The notes beneath the pieces were generated by a model. That model made no database searches, was not told the origin of the DNA, and saw only the letters and a list, made by a program, of their open reading frames with translations. Below, in pieces: positions 55,735 to 63,747 of a DNA stretch of 64,000 nucleotides (its first letter is position 1; each line of letters starts with the position of its first letter). Location of the stretch: contig NZ_CP117466.1 in the NCBI RefSeq assembly GCF_028621715.1, forward strand, positions 1,374,501-1,438,500. Direction: 5' to 3'. This DNA comes from Paracoccus marcusii (lineage in GTDB: Bacteria > Pseudomonadota > Alphaproteobacteria > Rhodobacterales > Rhodobacteraceae). The position numbers were made by a program, and so were the translations under genes.

Positions 55735-56450
55735 GCCGCCAGATCATCCGCCTGACCGGCGAGGACCGCCTGCCTTTCCTGCAGGGGCTGGTGACCAACG
55801 ATGTGGCCCGTGCCCCGGTCTGGGCCGCGATCCTGACGCCGCAGGGCAAGTACCTGGCCGATTTCCTGGTCGTGCCCGACGGCGACGCGCTGCTGATCGA
55901 CGTCGATGCGCGGCTGGCCGACGACCTGCTGCGCCGCCTGTCGATGTACAAGCTGCGCAGCAAGGTCGCGCTGGACCTTGTGGACATGCCCGTCGCACGC
56001 GGCACCGGTCCCGCACCCGAGGGTGCGGTGGCCGACCCGCGGCATCCGGCCCTGGGCTGGCGGCATTACGGCGCGGCGGGGGATGACGGCACGGATTGGG
56101 ACGCCATCCGCGTCGCGCATTGCATCCCCGAGACATTGGTCGAGCTGATCCCGAACGACACCTATATCCTGGAGGCCGGGTTCGAGCGTCTGCACGGCGT
56201 GGATTTCCGCAAGGGCTGCTATGTCGGTCAAGAGGTCACCGCGCGGATGAAGCACAAGACCGAGTTGCGCAAGGGCCTGACCGTGCTGCGGATCGAGGGT
56301 GCCGCCCCTGTCGGCACGCCGATCACCGCCGAGGGACGAGAGGTCGGCGCGGTCTTCACCCAGTCCGGCGGGCAGGCCATCGCCCATGTCCGCCACGACC
56401 GCGTGGCCCCCGAGATGCAGGCCGGCGAGGCGCGGCTGTTCCCGCTGTGA
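55731..56450 (+). CDS. ygfZ: Folate-binding YgfZ/CAF17-like protein
   Basis: The 239-residue protein has the family hallmark KGCYVGQEVTARMKHKTELR with the conserved Cys and the aminomethyltransferase (GcvT-like) fold. YgfZ helps repair or assemble iron-sulfur proteins such as MiaB using folate. It is coupled to the ABC gene and to dinB by 4-base overlaps. Confidence 0.93.
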   Translation: MSRQIIRLTGEDRLPFLQGLVTNDVARAPVWAAILTPQGKYLADFLVVPDGDALLIDVDARLADDLLRRLSMYKLRSKVALDLVDMPVARGTGPAPEGAVADPRHPALGWRHYGAAGDDGTDWDAIRVAHCIPETLVELIPNDTYILEAGFERLHGVDFRKGCYVGQEVTARMKHKTELRKGLTVLRIEGAAPVGTPITAEGREVGAVFTQSGGQAIAHVRHDRVAPEMQAGEARLFPL

Positions 56451-57526
56451 CCGACCCCGCGCCGGGGCCCCGCAAGATCATCCATATCGACATGGATGCC
56501 TTCTTCGCCTCGGTCGAGCAGCGCGATTTTCCGGAACTGCGCGGCAAGCCGGTTGCCGTGGGCGGGTCTGCCGCGCGGGGCGTCGTGGCTGCCGCCAGCT
56601 ATGAGGCGCGGGTGTTCGGGGTGCGGTCCGCCATGCCGTCAGTGACGGCGGCCCGGTTGTGCCCCGACCTGATCTTCGTGCGGCACCGGTTCGACGTCTA
56701 CAAGCAGGTCAGCCAGCAGATCCGCGACATCTTCCTGGACTACACCCCCCTGGTCGAGCCTTTGTCCCTGGACGAGGCCTATCTGGACGTGACCGATTAC
56801 CTTGACGGGCGCACCGCGACCAAGATCGCGTCCCAGATACGCGCCCGCATCCGCGAGACCACGGGCCTGACCGCCAGCGCGGGCGTCAGCTACAACAAGT
56901 TCCTGGCCAAGCTGGCATCCGATCAGAACAAGCCCGACGGTCTGTGCGTGATCACGCCAGAACAGGGGCCGGGCTTCGTGCTGTCCTTGCCGGTGGGCAA
57001 GTTCCACGGCGTGGGGCCCGCGACGGCGGCCAAGATGCAGGCGATGGGCATCGCCACCGGGGCCGACCTGCATGCGCAGGACCTGGACTTCCTGCTGCGG
57101 CGGTTCGGCAAGTCGGGGCGGTACTACTGGAACATCGCGCGGGGCATCGACCACCGCCGGGTCAGCCCCGACCGCATCCGCAAGTCGGTGGGGGCCGAGA
57201 ACACCTATTCCGCCGACATCATGGCGCTGGAGGCGGCGCTGGAGGCACTGGAGCCCTTGGCCGCCAAGGTCTGGGCGGCCGTCGCGCGCCACGAGCTGCG
57301 CGGGCGCACCGTGACGCTGAAGGTCAAGTTCAGCGATTTCCAGCAGATCACGCGCGCCCGCAGCCTGGGTCATGCGGTGGCCTCTCAGGACGAGCTGCTG
57401 TCCATCGCGCGCGATCTGGCGGCGGGGGTGCTGCCCGATCCGCGCGGCGCGCGCCTGCTGGGTGTGACGCTGTCGGGGTTCGAGGCCCCCGATGACGGCC
57501 CCGCCCAGCTGTCGCTGTTCGATTAG
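56447..57526 (+). CDS. dinB: DNA polymerase IV (Y family)
   Basis: The 359-residue translesion polymerase has the catalytic HIDMDAFFASVEQRDFPEL, SLDEAYLDVTDY, SAGVSYNKFLAKLASDQNKP and the C-terminal clamp-binding QLSLFD. Length and motifs are normal. The start is GTG in a GTGA overlap with ygfZ, preceded by the family-like PRKIIHIDMDAF. Its stop shares bases with the convergent DoxX stop. No LexA-like palindrome was seen upstream, as it is inside the operon. Confidence 0.95.
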   Translation: MTDPAPGPRKIIHIDMDAFFASVEQRDFPELRGKPVAVGGSAARGVVAAASYEARVFGVRSAMPSVTAARLCPDLIFVRHRFDVYKQVSQQIRDIFLDYTPLVEPLSLDEAYLDVTDYLDGRTATKIASQIRARIRETTGLTASAGVSYNKFLAKLASDQNKPDGLCVITPEQGPGFVLSLPVGKFHGVGPATAAKMQAMGIATGADLHAQDLDFLLRRFGKSGRYYWNIARGIDHRRVSPDRIRKSVGAENTYSADIMALEAALEALEPLAAKVWAAVARHELRGRTVTLKVKFSDFQQITRARSLGHAVASQDELLSIARDLAAGVLPDPRGARLLGVTLSGFEAPDDGPAQLSLFD

Positions 57527-57888
57527 CGCCAGCGCACCCACCGGCCCGGACCCTGCGCCGCCAGGATCAGCAGGCCCCCCGCCACGGCCCAATTCTTGAC
57601 CACGATGGTGACCTGCCACGGGTCGGCGCGCAGCTGCCAGTGAAACCAGCTGGTGCCGATGCAATAGACCGCCAACAGCAGCGCCCAGGTCCGCACGCGC
57701 GGTCCCAGGATCAGGCAGATGCCCGCGACCAGGTTGAAGGCCGCGACCGGCCAGACCAGTACGCCGGGCAGGCCCAGGCTTTCGATCATGCGGATGACCT
57801 GCGTCGGATCGCCGACCTTCTGAAGCGCGCCGCCGATGAACAGGACCGCGATCAGCAGGCGGCCCGTCAGGTTCAGGGCGCTGTTCAT
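57523..57888 (-). CDS. DoxX family membrane protein
   Basis: The 121-residue protein has four hydrophobic segments, with the DoxX motif GRLLIAVLFIGGALQKVGDP and the later WQVTIVVKNWAVAGGLLILA. Function of most members is unknown; some relate to thiosulfate or redox stress. The start at 57888 overlaps the MBL stop by 4 bases (ATGA), so it is co-transcribed with the MBL-fold gene. It ends convergent with dinB. Confidence 0.88.
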   Translation of the reverse strand: MNSALNLTGRLLIAVLFIGGALQKVGDPTQVIRMIESLGLPGVLVWPVAAFNLVAGICLILGPRVRTWALLLAVYCIGTSWFHWQLRADPWQVTIVVKNWAVAGGLLILAAQGPGRWVRWR

Positions 57889-58868
57889 GCGCGGGTCGCG
57901 AACCAGTCCTCGGGCACCCAGGCGAAGGCGTCGCCGCGCGCCTCGACATGGCCGATGCCGGGAAAGGGCAGGTGCGTGCCCGCTACCGCAATCCGGTCGG
58001 CGGTGACCATCTGCAGCAGGTTCCGCCGGGTCGTGGCCGCCTGGCCTGCGTCGGTGTCGAAGGCCACGCCGGCATCCGGGTGGCGGAACTGCAGCGCGGC
58101 CAAGGCGGCGGCATCGCCCAGGATGATCATCTGTGCGTCGCCATCCGACAGGCGCAGGCCGCTGTGGCCCGGCGTGTGGCCGGGCAGGGCCATCGTGGTG
58201 ATGCCGCCGCCCAGGTCGGCCTCTCCGGCAAAGGTCTGGACGCGGTCGCCATAGGCGTCGCGGACCCCGCGGGCCAGCGCGAAGAAGGGCTGGACATCGG
58301 CGGGCGCGGCGCTGGCCGTCGCCTCGTCGGTCCAGAAGGCCAGCTCGTCCTCGTTGACGTGCAGCGCGGCATTGGCAAAGACCGCGCCCGCATCGCCCAC
58401 CAGTCCGCCCGCATGGTCGGGATGCAGGTGCGTCATCACGATCCGGGTGATCTGGTCGGGTGTCACGCCCAATGCCGCAAGCGAGGCCGCCAGATGCCCG
58501 GTGGTGGGACCGAAGGCCGACCCGCCGCCCGCATCGACCAGCGTCAGCTGATCGCCCTGGCGGATCAGATGCACGCTGACCGGCACGCGGATCGGTTGTT
58601 CGGGGTCCAGATAGGCGGCACGCAGGGCCGCGCCATAGGCCGCATCGTCCAGGTTGACGACCAGATCCTTGGCAAAGTCGAAATGCCCGTCGGCGATGGT
58701 GGTGACGGTGGTGTTGCCCAGGATGCGGGTATGCACGGTCGGCAGAAAGGCCGGGATCGCGGCGGCGGCCGGTTCCTGGGCAAAGACCAGGCCGCGGCCC
58801 AGGAACGGCATCGCGACGGCGGCGCCCGCTGCGGTCAGCATCAGGTGGCGGCGGGACAGGACGGTCAC
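57885..58868 (-). CDS. Exported MBL-fold hydrolase with probable Tat signal
   Basis: The 327-residue protein has a twin-arginine signal (SRRHLMLTAAGAAVAMPFLG), then a metallo-beta-lactamase fold with metal site THLHPDHAGGL, ALPGHTPGHSGL and GDAAALAA. Members include quorum-quenching lactonases and glyoxalase-like enzymes. AAGGAG touches the ATG at 58874 but is 6 bases from the GTG at 58868, so the GTG is preferred. It is coupled to the DoxX gene. Substrate unknown. Confidence 0.85.
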   Translation of the reverse strand: MTVLSRRHLMLTAAGAAVAMPFLGRGLVFAQEPAAAAIPAFLPTVHTRILGNTTVTTIADGHFDFAKDLVVNLDDAAYGAALRAAYLDPEQPIRVPVSVHLIRQGDQLTLVDAGGGSAFGPTTGHLAASLAALGVTPDQITRIVMTHLHPDHAGGLVGDAGAVFANAALHVNEDELAFWTDEATASAAPADVQPFFALARGVRDAYGDRVQTFAGEADLGGGITTMALPGHTPGHSGLRLSDGDAQMIILGDAAALAALQFRHPDAGVAFDTDAGQAATTRRNLLQMVTADRIAVAGTHLPFPGIGHVEARGDAFAWVPEDWFATRA

Positions 58869-59014
58869 GGGCATCTCCTTTTTCGGGGTTTGTGCGATCT
58901 TTCCCGCGAAGCGATGCCCGGCACCACGCCCCATCAGCGCGTTCACGCAAAGGTGAGAACGCGACGCGCCCCGCAGGGGGCCTGCGGGGCGCGCGTGTCA
59001 GGTCGGGCCGTGGA

Positions 59015-59578
59015 TCAGGCGCGTTCGCTGTATTCGAACATCTCGGTGTTGACGACGATCGCCTCGCCCTCGCCCACGAAGGGCGGGATCATGATGCGCA
59101 CGCCGTTGTCCAGGATCGCCGGCTTGTAGCTGTTGGCGGCGGTCTGGCCCTTCACGACCGGCTCGGTCTCGGCGACGGTGCAGGTGACCTTCTGCGGGAT
59201 CGAGACCGACAGGGCCTCCTCGCCGTAATATTCGATGGTGGCGGTCATGCCGTCCTGCAGGAAGGGGCGGCGGTCGCCCAAGAGGTCGGCGTCCAGTTCG
59301 GTCTGCTCGAAGGTCTCGCTGTCCATGAAGACCAGCTTGCCGTCGGATTCGTACAGGAACTGCTGGTCCTTCTGGTCCAGGCGGACGCGCTCGACCTTGT
59401 CCTCTGACCGGAAACGCTCGTTCAGCTTGCGACCGTCGCGCAGGTTCTTCAATTCGACCTGGGCAAAGGCGCCGCCCTTGCCGGGCTTGACGTGGTTCAC
59501 CTTGACGGCGCCCCACAGGCCCCCGTCATGTTCCAGGATGTTGCCGGGGCGGATTTCATTGCCGTTGATCTTGGGCAT
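59015..59578 (-). CDS. efp: Elongation factor P
   Basis: The 187-residue protein relieves ribosome stalling at polyproline. It has the N-terminal KOW-like domain with the modification loop [16 protein letters not shown], the Lys at position 34 being the site modified in E. coli, then two OB domains ending [19 protein letters not shown]. Length is normal. It stands alone; no EpmA or EpmB gene is in the window. A longer open frame upstream lacks support. Confidence 0.97.
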   Translation of the reverse strand: MPKINGNEIRPGNILEHDGGLWGAVKVNHVKPGKGGAFAQVELKNLRDGRKLNERFRSEDKVERVRLDQKDQQFLYESDGKLVFMDSETFEQTELDADLLGDRRPFLQDGMTATIEYYGEEALSVSIPQKVTCTVAETEPVVKGQTAANSYKPAILDNGVRIMIPPFVGEGEAIVVNTEMFEYSERA

Positions 59579-59935
59579 GGGATGGGTCTCGTGCGTTTGC
59601 GGAAATTTCGGGCCGTCCTGGCATTGCCAGCCGTTGAACGACAATTCTGGCCCCCTATATCGAGGGCTGCGGCATCAGGCAACCAGAACGGAACTGCGGC
59701 GTTGTCAAGATGCCAACAAGATCATCGCCACGTCACTGGCGCAGTGGGGTCACGATTTTTCCCGCAATTTGCGCGACATGCAGTAAGGACATGGCAGACA
59801 TGCGAGTGAAGGGATACCGAATCGGCGGGCCGAACGGCTAAGGCAGCAGGCACCGTCAGAGAAGCGGATTCAAGAAACAGGGGAAACGTCAAGTTTTCCC
59901 ATAAGGCCCTGACTCCCGATCGGGGCCGCAAGAGA

Positions 59936-60277
59936 ATGGACGAAAACAAGATGCGCGATTTTGTCGACGGCTCGGCCTTCAATTTCGAACAGGGCCAGCG
60001 TGCCCGCAAGCTGTTTGCAGCGGTGGTGCTGGCAGCCTTGGATGATGCCATTGCGGATGACAAGAAATACGGCAACGGCCCCGAACAGATCGCCCGTTGG
60101 GCGCGCTCGCGCGATGGACGCGAGGTGCTGTCGTGCGCCGGGATCGACCCGAACGAGCGTGTGGTCAAGGGTCTGATGGAATTCGTGTCCAAGGGCGTGC
60201 GCACCTCGGTCGCGCTGTCGCGCGAGGAGAGCGAGCGCCGCATGGCCGCCGAGGCCGAGGAAGCCGAAGCCGCCTGA
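59936..60277 (+). CDS. Small conserved Rhodobacterales protein (DUF6280-like)
   Basis: The 113-residue protein (MRDFVDGSAFNFEQGQRARK, AVVLAALDDAIADDKKYG, SRDGREVLSCAGIDPNER) matches, from memory, a short family kept in many Rhodobacterales and annotated as DUF6280. It is helical, has one Cys and an acidic Ala/Glu tail. The ATG at 59936 with GAGA directly before it is used; Met6 is an alternative. A short stem (59881-59900) lies upstream. A strong terminator follows. Function unknown. Confidence 0.78.
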   Translation: MDENKMRDFVDGSAFNFEQGQRARKLFAAVVLAALDDAIADDKKYGNGPEQIARWARSRDGREVLSCAGIDPNERVVKGLMEFVSKGVRTSVALSREESERRMAAEAEEAEAA

Positions 60278-60300
60278 AACCTGCGCGCATCGACGATCAG

Positions 60301-60326
60301 GGCCGCCCTTTCGGGCGGCCTCTTTT
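60301..60326 (+). terminator. Intrinsic terminator after the small DUF6280-like gene
   Basis: GGCCGCCC (60301-60308), TTTC, GGGCGGCC (60313-60320), then TCTTTT (60321-60326). It ends two bases before the convergent PfkB stop codon. Confidence 0.9.
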
Positions 60327-60327
60327 G

Positions 60328-61281
60328 TTACAGCCGCGTCATGATGCGCTGTGAATAGAAATGGCGGACGTCGGCGGCGTTGCACAACTCGGTCGCGGGC
60401 GTCATGACCGCCGCCGAGGCGGCCGCCGCGCCAAGGGCCAGCGCCTCCTGCATGGGCCAGTCGCGCGCCGCCGCCAGCACGAAGCCCGCGACGAAGCTGT
60501 CGCCCGCGCCCACGGCGCTGACCACGCGCACCGGCGCCGCTGCGGCATGCCAGGCGCCGTCGGGTCCGGCGATGACCGACCCGTCCGCGCCGCGCGCCAC
60601 GATCACCGATTTCGCTGCCCCGTTGCGCACCAGCCCCGCCGCGAATTCGGCGCTGTCGCTGCGCAGGGGCAGGGGGCGTCCCGCCAGGCCCTCGGCCTCG
60701 TGGCTGTCCATGCGCAGCACGTCGACGGGAATGGACGACCCCGCCAGGGCGCGCAGCGCGTCCCCCGAAGTGTCCACCAGCAGCCGCGCCCGCCCGTCCT
60801 TGAGCCTGACGGTCAGCATCTGTTCGAACCCCGGCGCGATGCCCGGCGGGTTCGACCCCGACACGACCACCCAGCCCCCGGCCAGCGCGGCCTCGGCGAT
60901 GGCGGCGATGGTGCTGGCCAGCTGGGTCATGTGCCATTCGGGGCCGGGCATGACGAACCGGTACTGCCCGCCCGTCGCGCGGTCGGTGACGGCCAGCGAC
61001 TGGCGGGTTTCGCCCGGCGCGGTCAGGCGCAGCACCTTGAGCCCCGCCGCCTTCAGCATGTCGGCCATGCGCTGGCCCGTCGCGCCGCCCAGGGCCACCA
61101 TTGCGGTGGACTGGCCGCCGATGATCTTGATCGCCCGGCTGACATTGATGCCGCCGCCGCCCGGATCGACGACCGGCTTGTCGCAGCGCAGCTTGAGGTC
61201 GGGCACGACGCTGTCGGCGGCGGTTGACAGGTCCAGCGCCGGGTTCAGCGTGACGGTCAGGATGGGGGCCTGACCGCTCAT
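60328..61281 (-). CDS. PfkB family sugar kinase (1-phosphofructokinase/6-phosphofructokinase II-like)
   Basis: The 317-residue kinase has TVTLNPALDLSTAADSVVPD and DPGGGGINVSRAI at the start, as in LacC/FruK/PfkB, and the catalytic base in VVSAVGAGDSFVAGFVLA near the C-terminus. It phosphorylates a sugar phosphate with ATP. The subfamily that starts TLNPALD is usually phosphofructokinase-like; which substrate is used is not readable. It is 1 base after the zincin-like gene, so the two are co-transcribed. Confidence 0.85.
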   Translation of the reverse strand: MSGQAPILTVTLNPALDLSTAADSVVPDLKLRCDKPVVDPGGGGINVSRAIKIIGGQSTAMVALGGATGQRMADMLKAAGLKVLRLTAPGETRQSLAVTDRATGGQYRFVMPGPEWHMTQLASTIAAIAEAALAGGWVVVSGSNPPGIAPGFEQMLTVRLKDGRARLLVDTSGDALRALAGSSIPVDVLRMDSHEAEGLAGRPLPLRSDSAEFAAGLVRNGAAKSVIVARGADGSVIAGPDGAWHAAAAPVRVVSAVGAGDSFVAGFVLAAARDWPMQEALALGAAAASAAVMTPATELCNAADVRHFYSQRIMTRL

Positions 61282-61282
61282 C

Positions 61283-61690
61283 TCATTCCCACCAGCGGTC
61301 GATGGTGGCGATGTCGTCGTCGGACCAGCCGAAGTGATGCGCCATCTCGTGCGTGACGATATGGGTGACCAGATCGCCCAAGGTCACGTCGCCACGCGAC
61401 GCCCATTCGTCCATGATCGGGCGGCGGTACAGCCAGATGATGTCCGGCCCGCCCGGCTGGTCGCTGATCGATTTCTCGGTCACGGGGATGCCGTCATAGA
61501 TGCCGGTCAGGTCGAACGCGTCGTCGATCTGCAGCTCGTCCAGCACGTCCTCTGGGGCGAATTCGGCGACCCGGATGGCGACCTGGGCCGCGGCTTCGCG
61601 GAATTCGGGGGGCAGGGTGGTCATGGCGTGCCGGGCCATGGCCTCGATCTCGGCCGCGTCGGGGGCCGTGCGGCCGTTCCAGTCACTCAT
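61283..61690 (-). CDS. Metallopeptidase (zincin-like, MMP/COG3824 type)
   Basis: The 135-residue protein has the zinc site THEMAHHFGWSDDD, an HExxHxxGxxD motif, and DELQIDDAFDLTGIYDGIP upstream. Small bacterial zincin-like proteins of this size are common, with unknown substrate. GGAGG lies 8 bases before the ATG. It precedes the PfkB kinase without a gap, an arrangement without an obvious functional link. Confidence 0.88.
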   Translation of the reverse strand: MSDWNGRTAPDAAEIEAMARHAMTTLPPEFREAAAQVAIRVAEFAPEDVLDELQIDDAFDLTGIYDGIPVTEKSISDQPGGPDIIWLYRRPIMDEWASRGDVTLGDLVTHIVTHEMAHHFGWSDDDIATIDRWWE

Positions 61691-61770
61691 TCCAGCGCCT
61701 CCTGCATGGTCCCCCCGATATGGACAAAAATGCCCGGCTGTGAAAGAGCAACAGCAACAGGAGACGCCCC

Positions 61771-63093
61771 ATGACCATCACCCGTTTCGCGCCCTCGCCC
61801 ACCGGCCATATCCACGTCGGCAACCTGCGCACCGCGCTGTTCAACTATCTGATCGCCCGCAAGGCCGGCGGCACCTTCATCCTGCGCCTGGACGACACCG
61901 ACCAGGAACGCAGCAAGCAGGAATATGTCGACGGCATCCAGCGCGACCTGGAATGGCTGGGCCTGCACTGGGACCGGGTCGAGCGTCAGTCGCTGCGCAT
62001 GGACCGCTATCGCGCCGAGGCTGATGCGCTGCGCGCGTCGGGGCGCCTCTACGAAGTCTTCGAGACCCCGGTCGAGCTGGACCTGAAGCGCAAGAAGCTT
62101 TTGAACATGGGCAAGCCGCCGGTCTATGACCGCACCGGTCTGTCGCTGTCAGATGCCGACAAGGATCGCCTGCGGGCCGAGGGGCGCGAGGGATACTGGC
62201 GCTTCCTGCTGGATCAGAACCGGATCGAATGGACAGACGGCATCCTGGGCGACATCTCGATCGACGCCGCATCCGTCAGCGATCCGGTGCTGATCCGGGC
62301 CGACGGCCAGGTGCTGTACACCTTTGCCAGCAGCGTGGACGACACCGACATGGGCGTGACCCATATCGTGCGCGGCTCGGACCATGTGACCAACACCGCC
62401 ACCCAGATCCAGATCATCCAGGCCATCGGCGGCACGCCCCCGGCCTTTGCCCATCACAGCCTGCTGACCGGCGCCAAGGGCGAGGAGCTGTCCAAGCGCA
62501 TCGGCGCCCTGTCGCTCAAGGACCTGCGCGAGGCGGGCGTGGCCCCCGAGGCGCTGATCGCGCTGATGGCGCGGTTGGGGTCGGGCGTGCCGGTCGGGCT
62601 GGCCTCGCTGGACGAGTTGGCAGAGGCCTTCGATCTGGGCCAGTTCGGCGCATCGCCCACCAAGTTCGATGCCGAGGATCTGTGGCCGCTGACGCGCGAA
62701 CGCAACCAGGCGCTGCCCTTCGCGGCGGTGGCCGACCGCATCGCGGCCCTGGGCGTGCCGGACGATCAGGCCGAACGCTTCTGGCGCGTGGCGTCCCAGA
62801 ACATCACGCGCCTGGACGACCTGGGCGACTGGTGGCGGATCTTCAGCGAGGGCGCGGAGCCCCAGATCGACCCCGAGGATGCCGACTTCATCGCGAAGGC
62901 CATGACCCTGCTGCCTGCGGGCCCCTTCACAGACGCGACCTGGGGCGAATGGACCGCGGCGGTCAAGGAGGCCACGGGCCGCAAGGGCAAGGGCCTGTTC
63001 ATGCCGCTGCGCAAGGCCGTGACCGGCCAGGCGCATGGCCCGGACATGTCCGACGTCATGCCCCTGCTGCAGGTCGTCAAGGCGCGTCCCTGA
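61771..63093 (+). CDS. gltX: Glutamyl-tRNA synthetase
   Basis: The 440-residue class I enzyme has the HIGH-type motif TGHIHVGNLRTALFNYLIARK and the KMSKS-type motif in KGEELSKRIGALSLKDL. LRLDDTDQERSKQEYVDGI and GSDHVTNTATQIQIIQAIGG are family signatures. It charges tRNA-Glu. It is slightly short against E. coli GltX (471); Rhodobacterales commonly have a second copy elsewhere. AGGAG precedes the ATG. Confidence 0.95.
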   Translation: MTITRFAPSPTGHIHVGNLRTALFNYLIARKAGGTFILRLDDTDQERSKQEYVDGIQRDLEWLGLHWDRVERQSLRMDRYRAEADALRASGRLYEVFETPVELDLKRKKLLNMGKPPVYDRTGLSLSDADKDRLRAEGREGYWRFLLDQNRIEWTDGILGDISIDAASVSDPVLIRADGQVLYTFASSVDDTDMGVTHIVRGSDHVTNTATQIQIIQAIGGTPPAFAHHSLLTGAKGEELSKRIGALSLKDLREAGVAPEALIALMARLGSGVPVGLASLDELAEAFDLGQFGASPTKFDAEDLWPLTRERNQALPFAAVADRIAALGVPDDQAERFWRVASQNITRLDDLGDWWRIFSEGAEPQIDPEDADFIAKAMTLLPAGPFTDATWGEWTAAVKEATGRKGKGLFMPLRKAVTGQAHGPDMSDVMPLLQVVKARP

Positions 63094-63111
63094 CCCATCC
63101 ACCCCACGATC

Positions 63112-63143
63112 CGAACGGGTCCGGCCAAAGCCGGACCCGTTCG
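63112..63143 (+). terminator. Strong hairpin after gltX
   Basis: CGAACGGGTCCGGC (63112-63125) pairs perfectly with GCCGGACCCGTTCG (63130-63143) over CAAA. The T-run is absent, so if it ends transcription it may do so with Rho or another factor. Confidence 0.6.
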
Positions 63144-63229
63144 CGTTGACGGCATCGAATGGTGCGTCCCGCACCAATGCCGGGCGCAGTGCCTGACAGG
63201 CGATGCGCGCTAAATACAATCCGAAAATA

Positions 63230-63406
63230 TTATGCCGCCGATACCTGCACCGTAATTGCCGGTGAATTGCGGATCATCATCTTGGTATTGTCGTGGCTGA
63301 TGCGCATTCTAAAAAGTGCGCGCTGTTCATTGGAAAATTTGAGCGTCATCCACTGTCGTTCTGATTTCACTCCTTCCGCCTGCCAGTCGTTATCAGCGCC
63401 TGCCAT
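63230..63406 (-). CDS. Possible small protein, 58 residues (doubtful)
   Basis: A minus-strand frame starting ATG at 63406 gives MAGADNDWQAEGV to ITVQVSAA. It has no upstream ribosome site at that ATG and starts inside the loop of the inverted repeat; the frame is open to 63628. The reading is not typical of neighbouring genes. It may be a remnant or chance. No family recognised. Confidence 0.2.
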   Translation of the reverse strand: MAGADNDWQAEGVKSERQWMTLKFSNEQRALFRMRISHDNTKMMIRNSPAITVQVSAA

Positions 63407-63425
63407 TGGAGAAGGCGCTGATAAC
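63389..63425. repeat. 13-bp perfect inverted repeat in the AT-rich gap
   Basis: GTTATCAGCGCCT (63389-63401) and AGGCGCTGATAAC (63413-63425) surround an 11-base loop. There is no T-run on either strand. It could be a protein-binding or recombination site, or an RNA stem. Confidence 0.7.
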
Positions 63426-63747
63426 CACCGGACAGTCGTGCGCCAGGGGCGGTCAGCGCAGCAAGACCGCGATGTCGACTGATTCCGAAGGAAATTGGCG
63501 CAGAGTATCGTGCTTTTGCTGAATGTGGAGCGCCTCGGCATAAACACCCGAACGCGGGCGTTTCGGCGAAAAGGAACCACCTGTATAATTGGACAGGCAT
63601 CTGAATATTCAACCCACTGTAATGACAATTAACTAAACCCTGAATTGCGTCACTGCCCAATTCTCGCCTCAAATTGCCGCTTTTATCGGCAGCAGAGGGC
63701 GTTCATCTTGCGCGACAATCAGTCACAAGTGAATTGGATCGCACAGT

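Larger units (their letters stand above)
63144..63747. other. AT-richer gap without a convincing gene
   Basis: This 604-base stretch is visibly poorer in GC than the rest of the window and its open frames have few of the normal codon habits. It contains a perfect inverted repeat (63389-63425), one possible short minus-strand frame (63230-63406), and probably the promoter of the gene starting at 63748. No tRNA or known RNA was recognised. Confidence 0.6.

Noticed and set aside
37063..57526. Shared stop codons of convergent pairs at 37063-37066 and 57523-57526 as special signals
   Set aside because: Short overlaps of stops are common in compact genomes and have no further structure here.
59645..59935. 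Possible RNA gene upstream of the DUF6280-like gene
   Set aside because: Only short weak stems (59881-59900 and 59905-59927) are present; no tRNA, 6S, SRP or tmRNA features.
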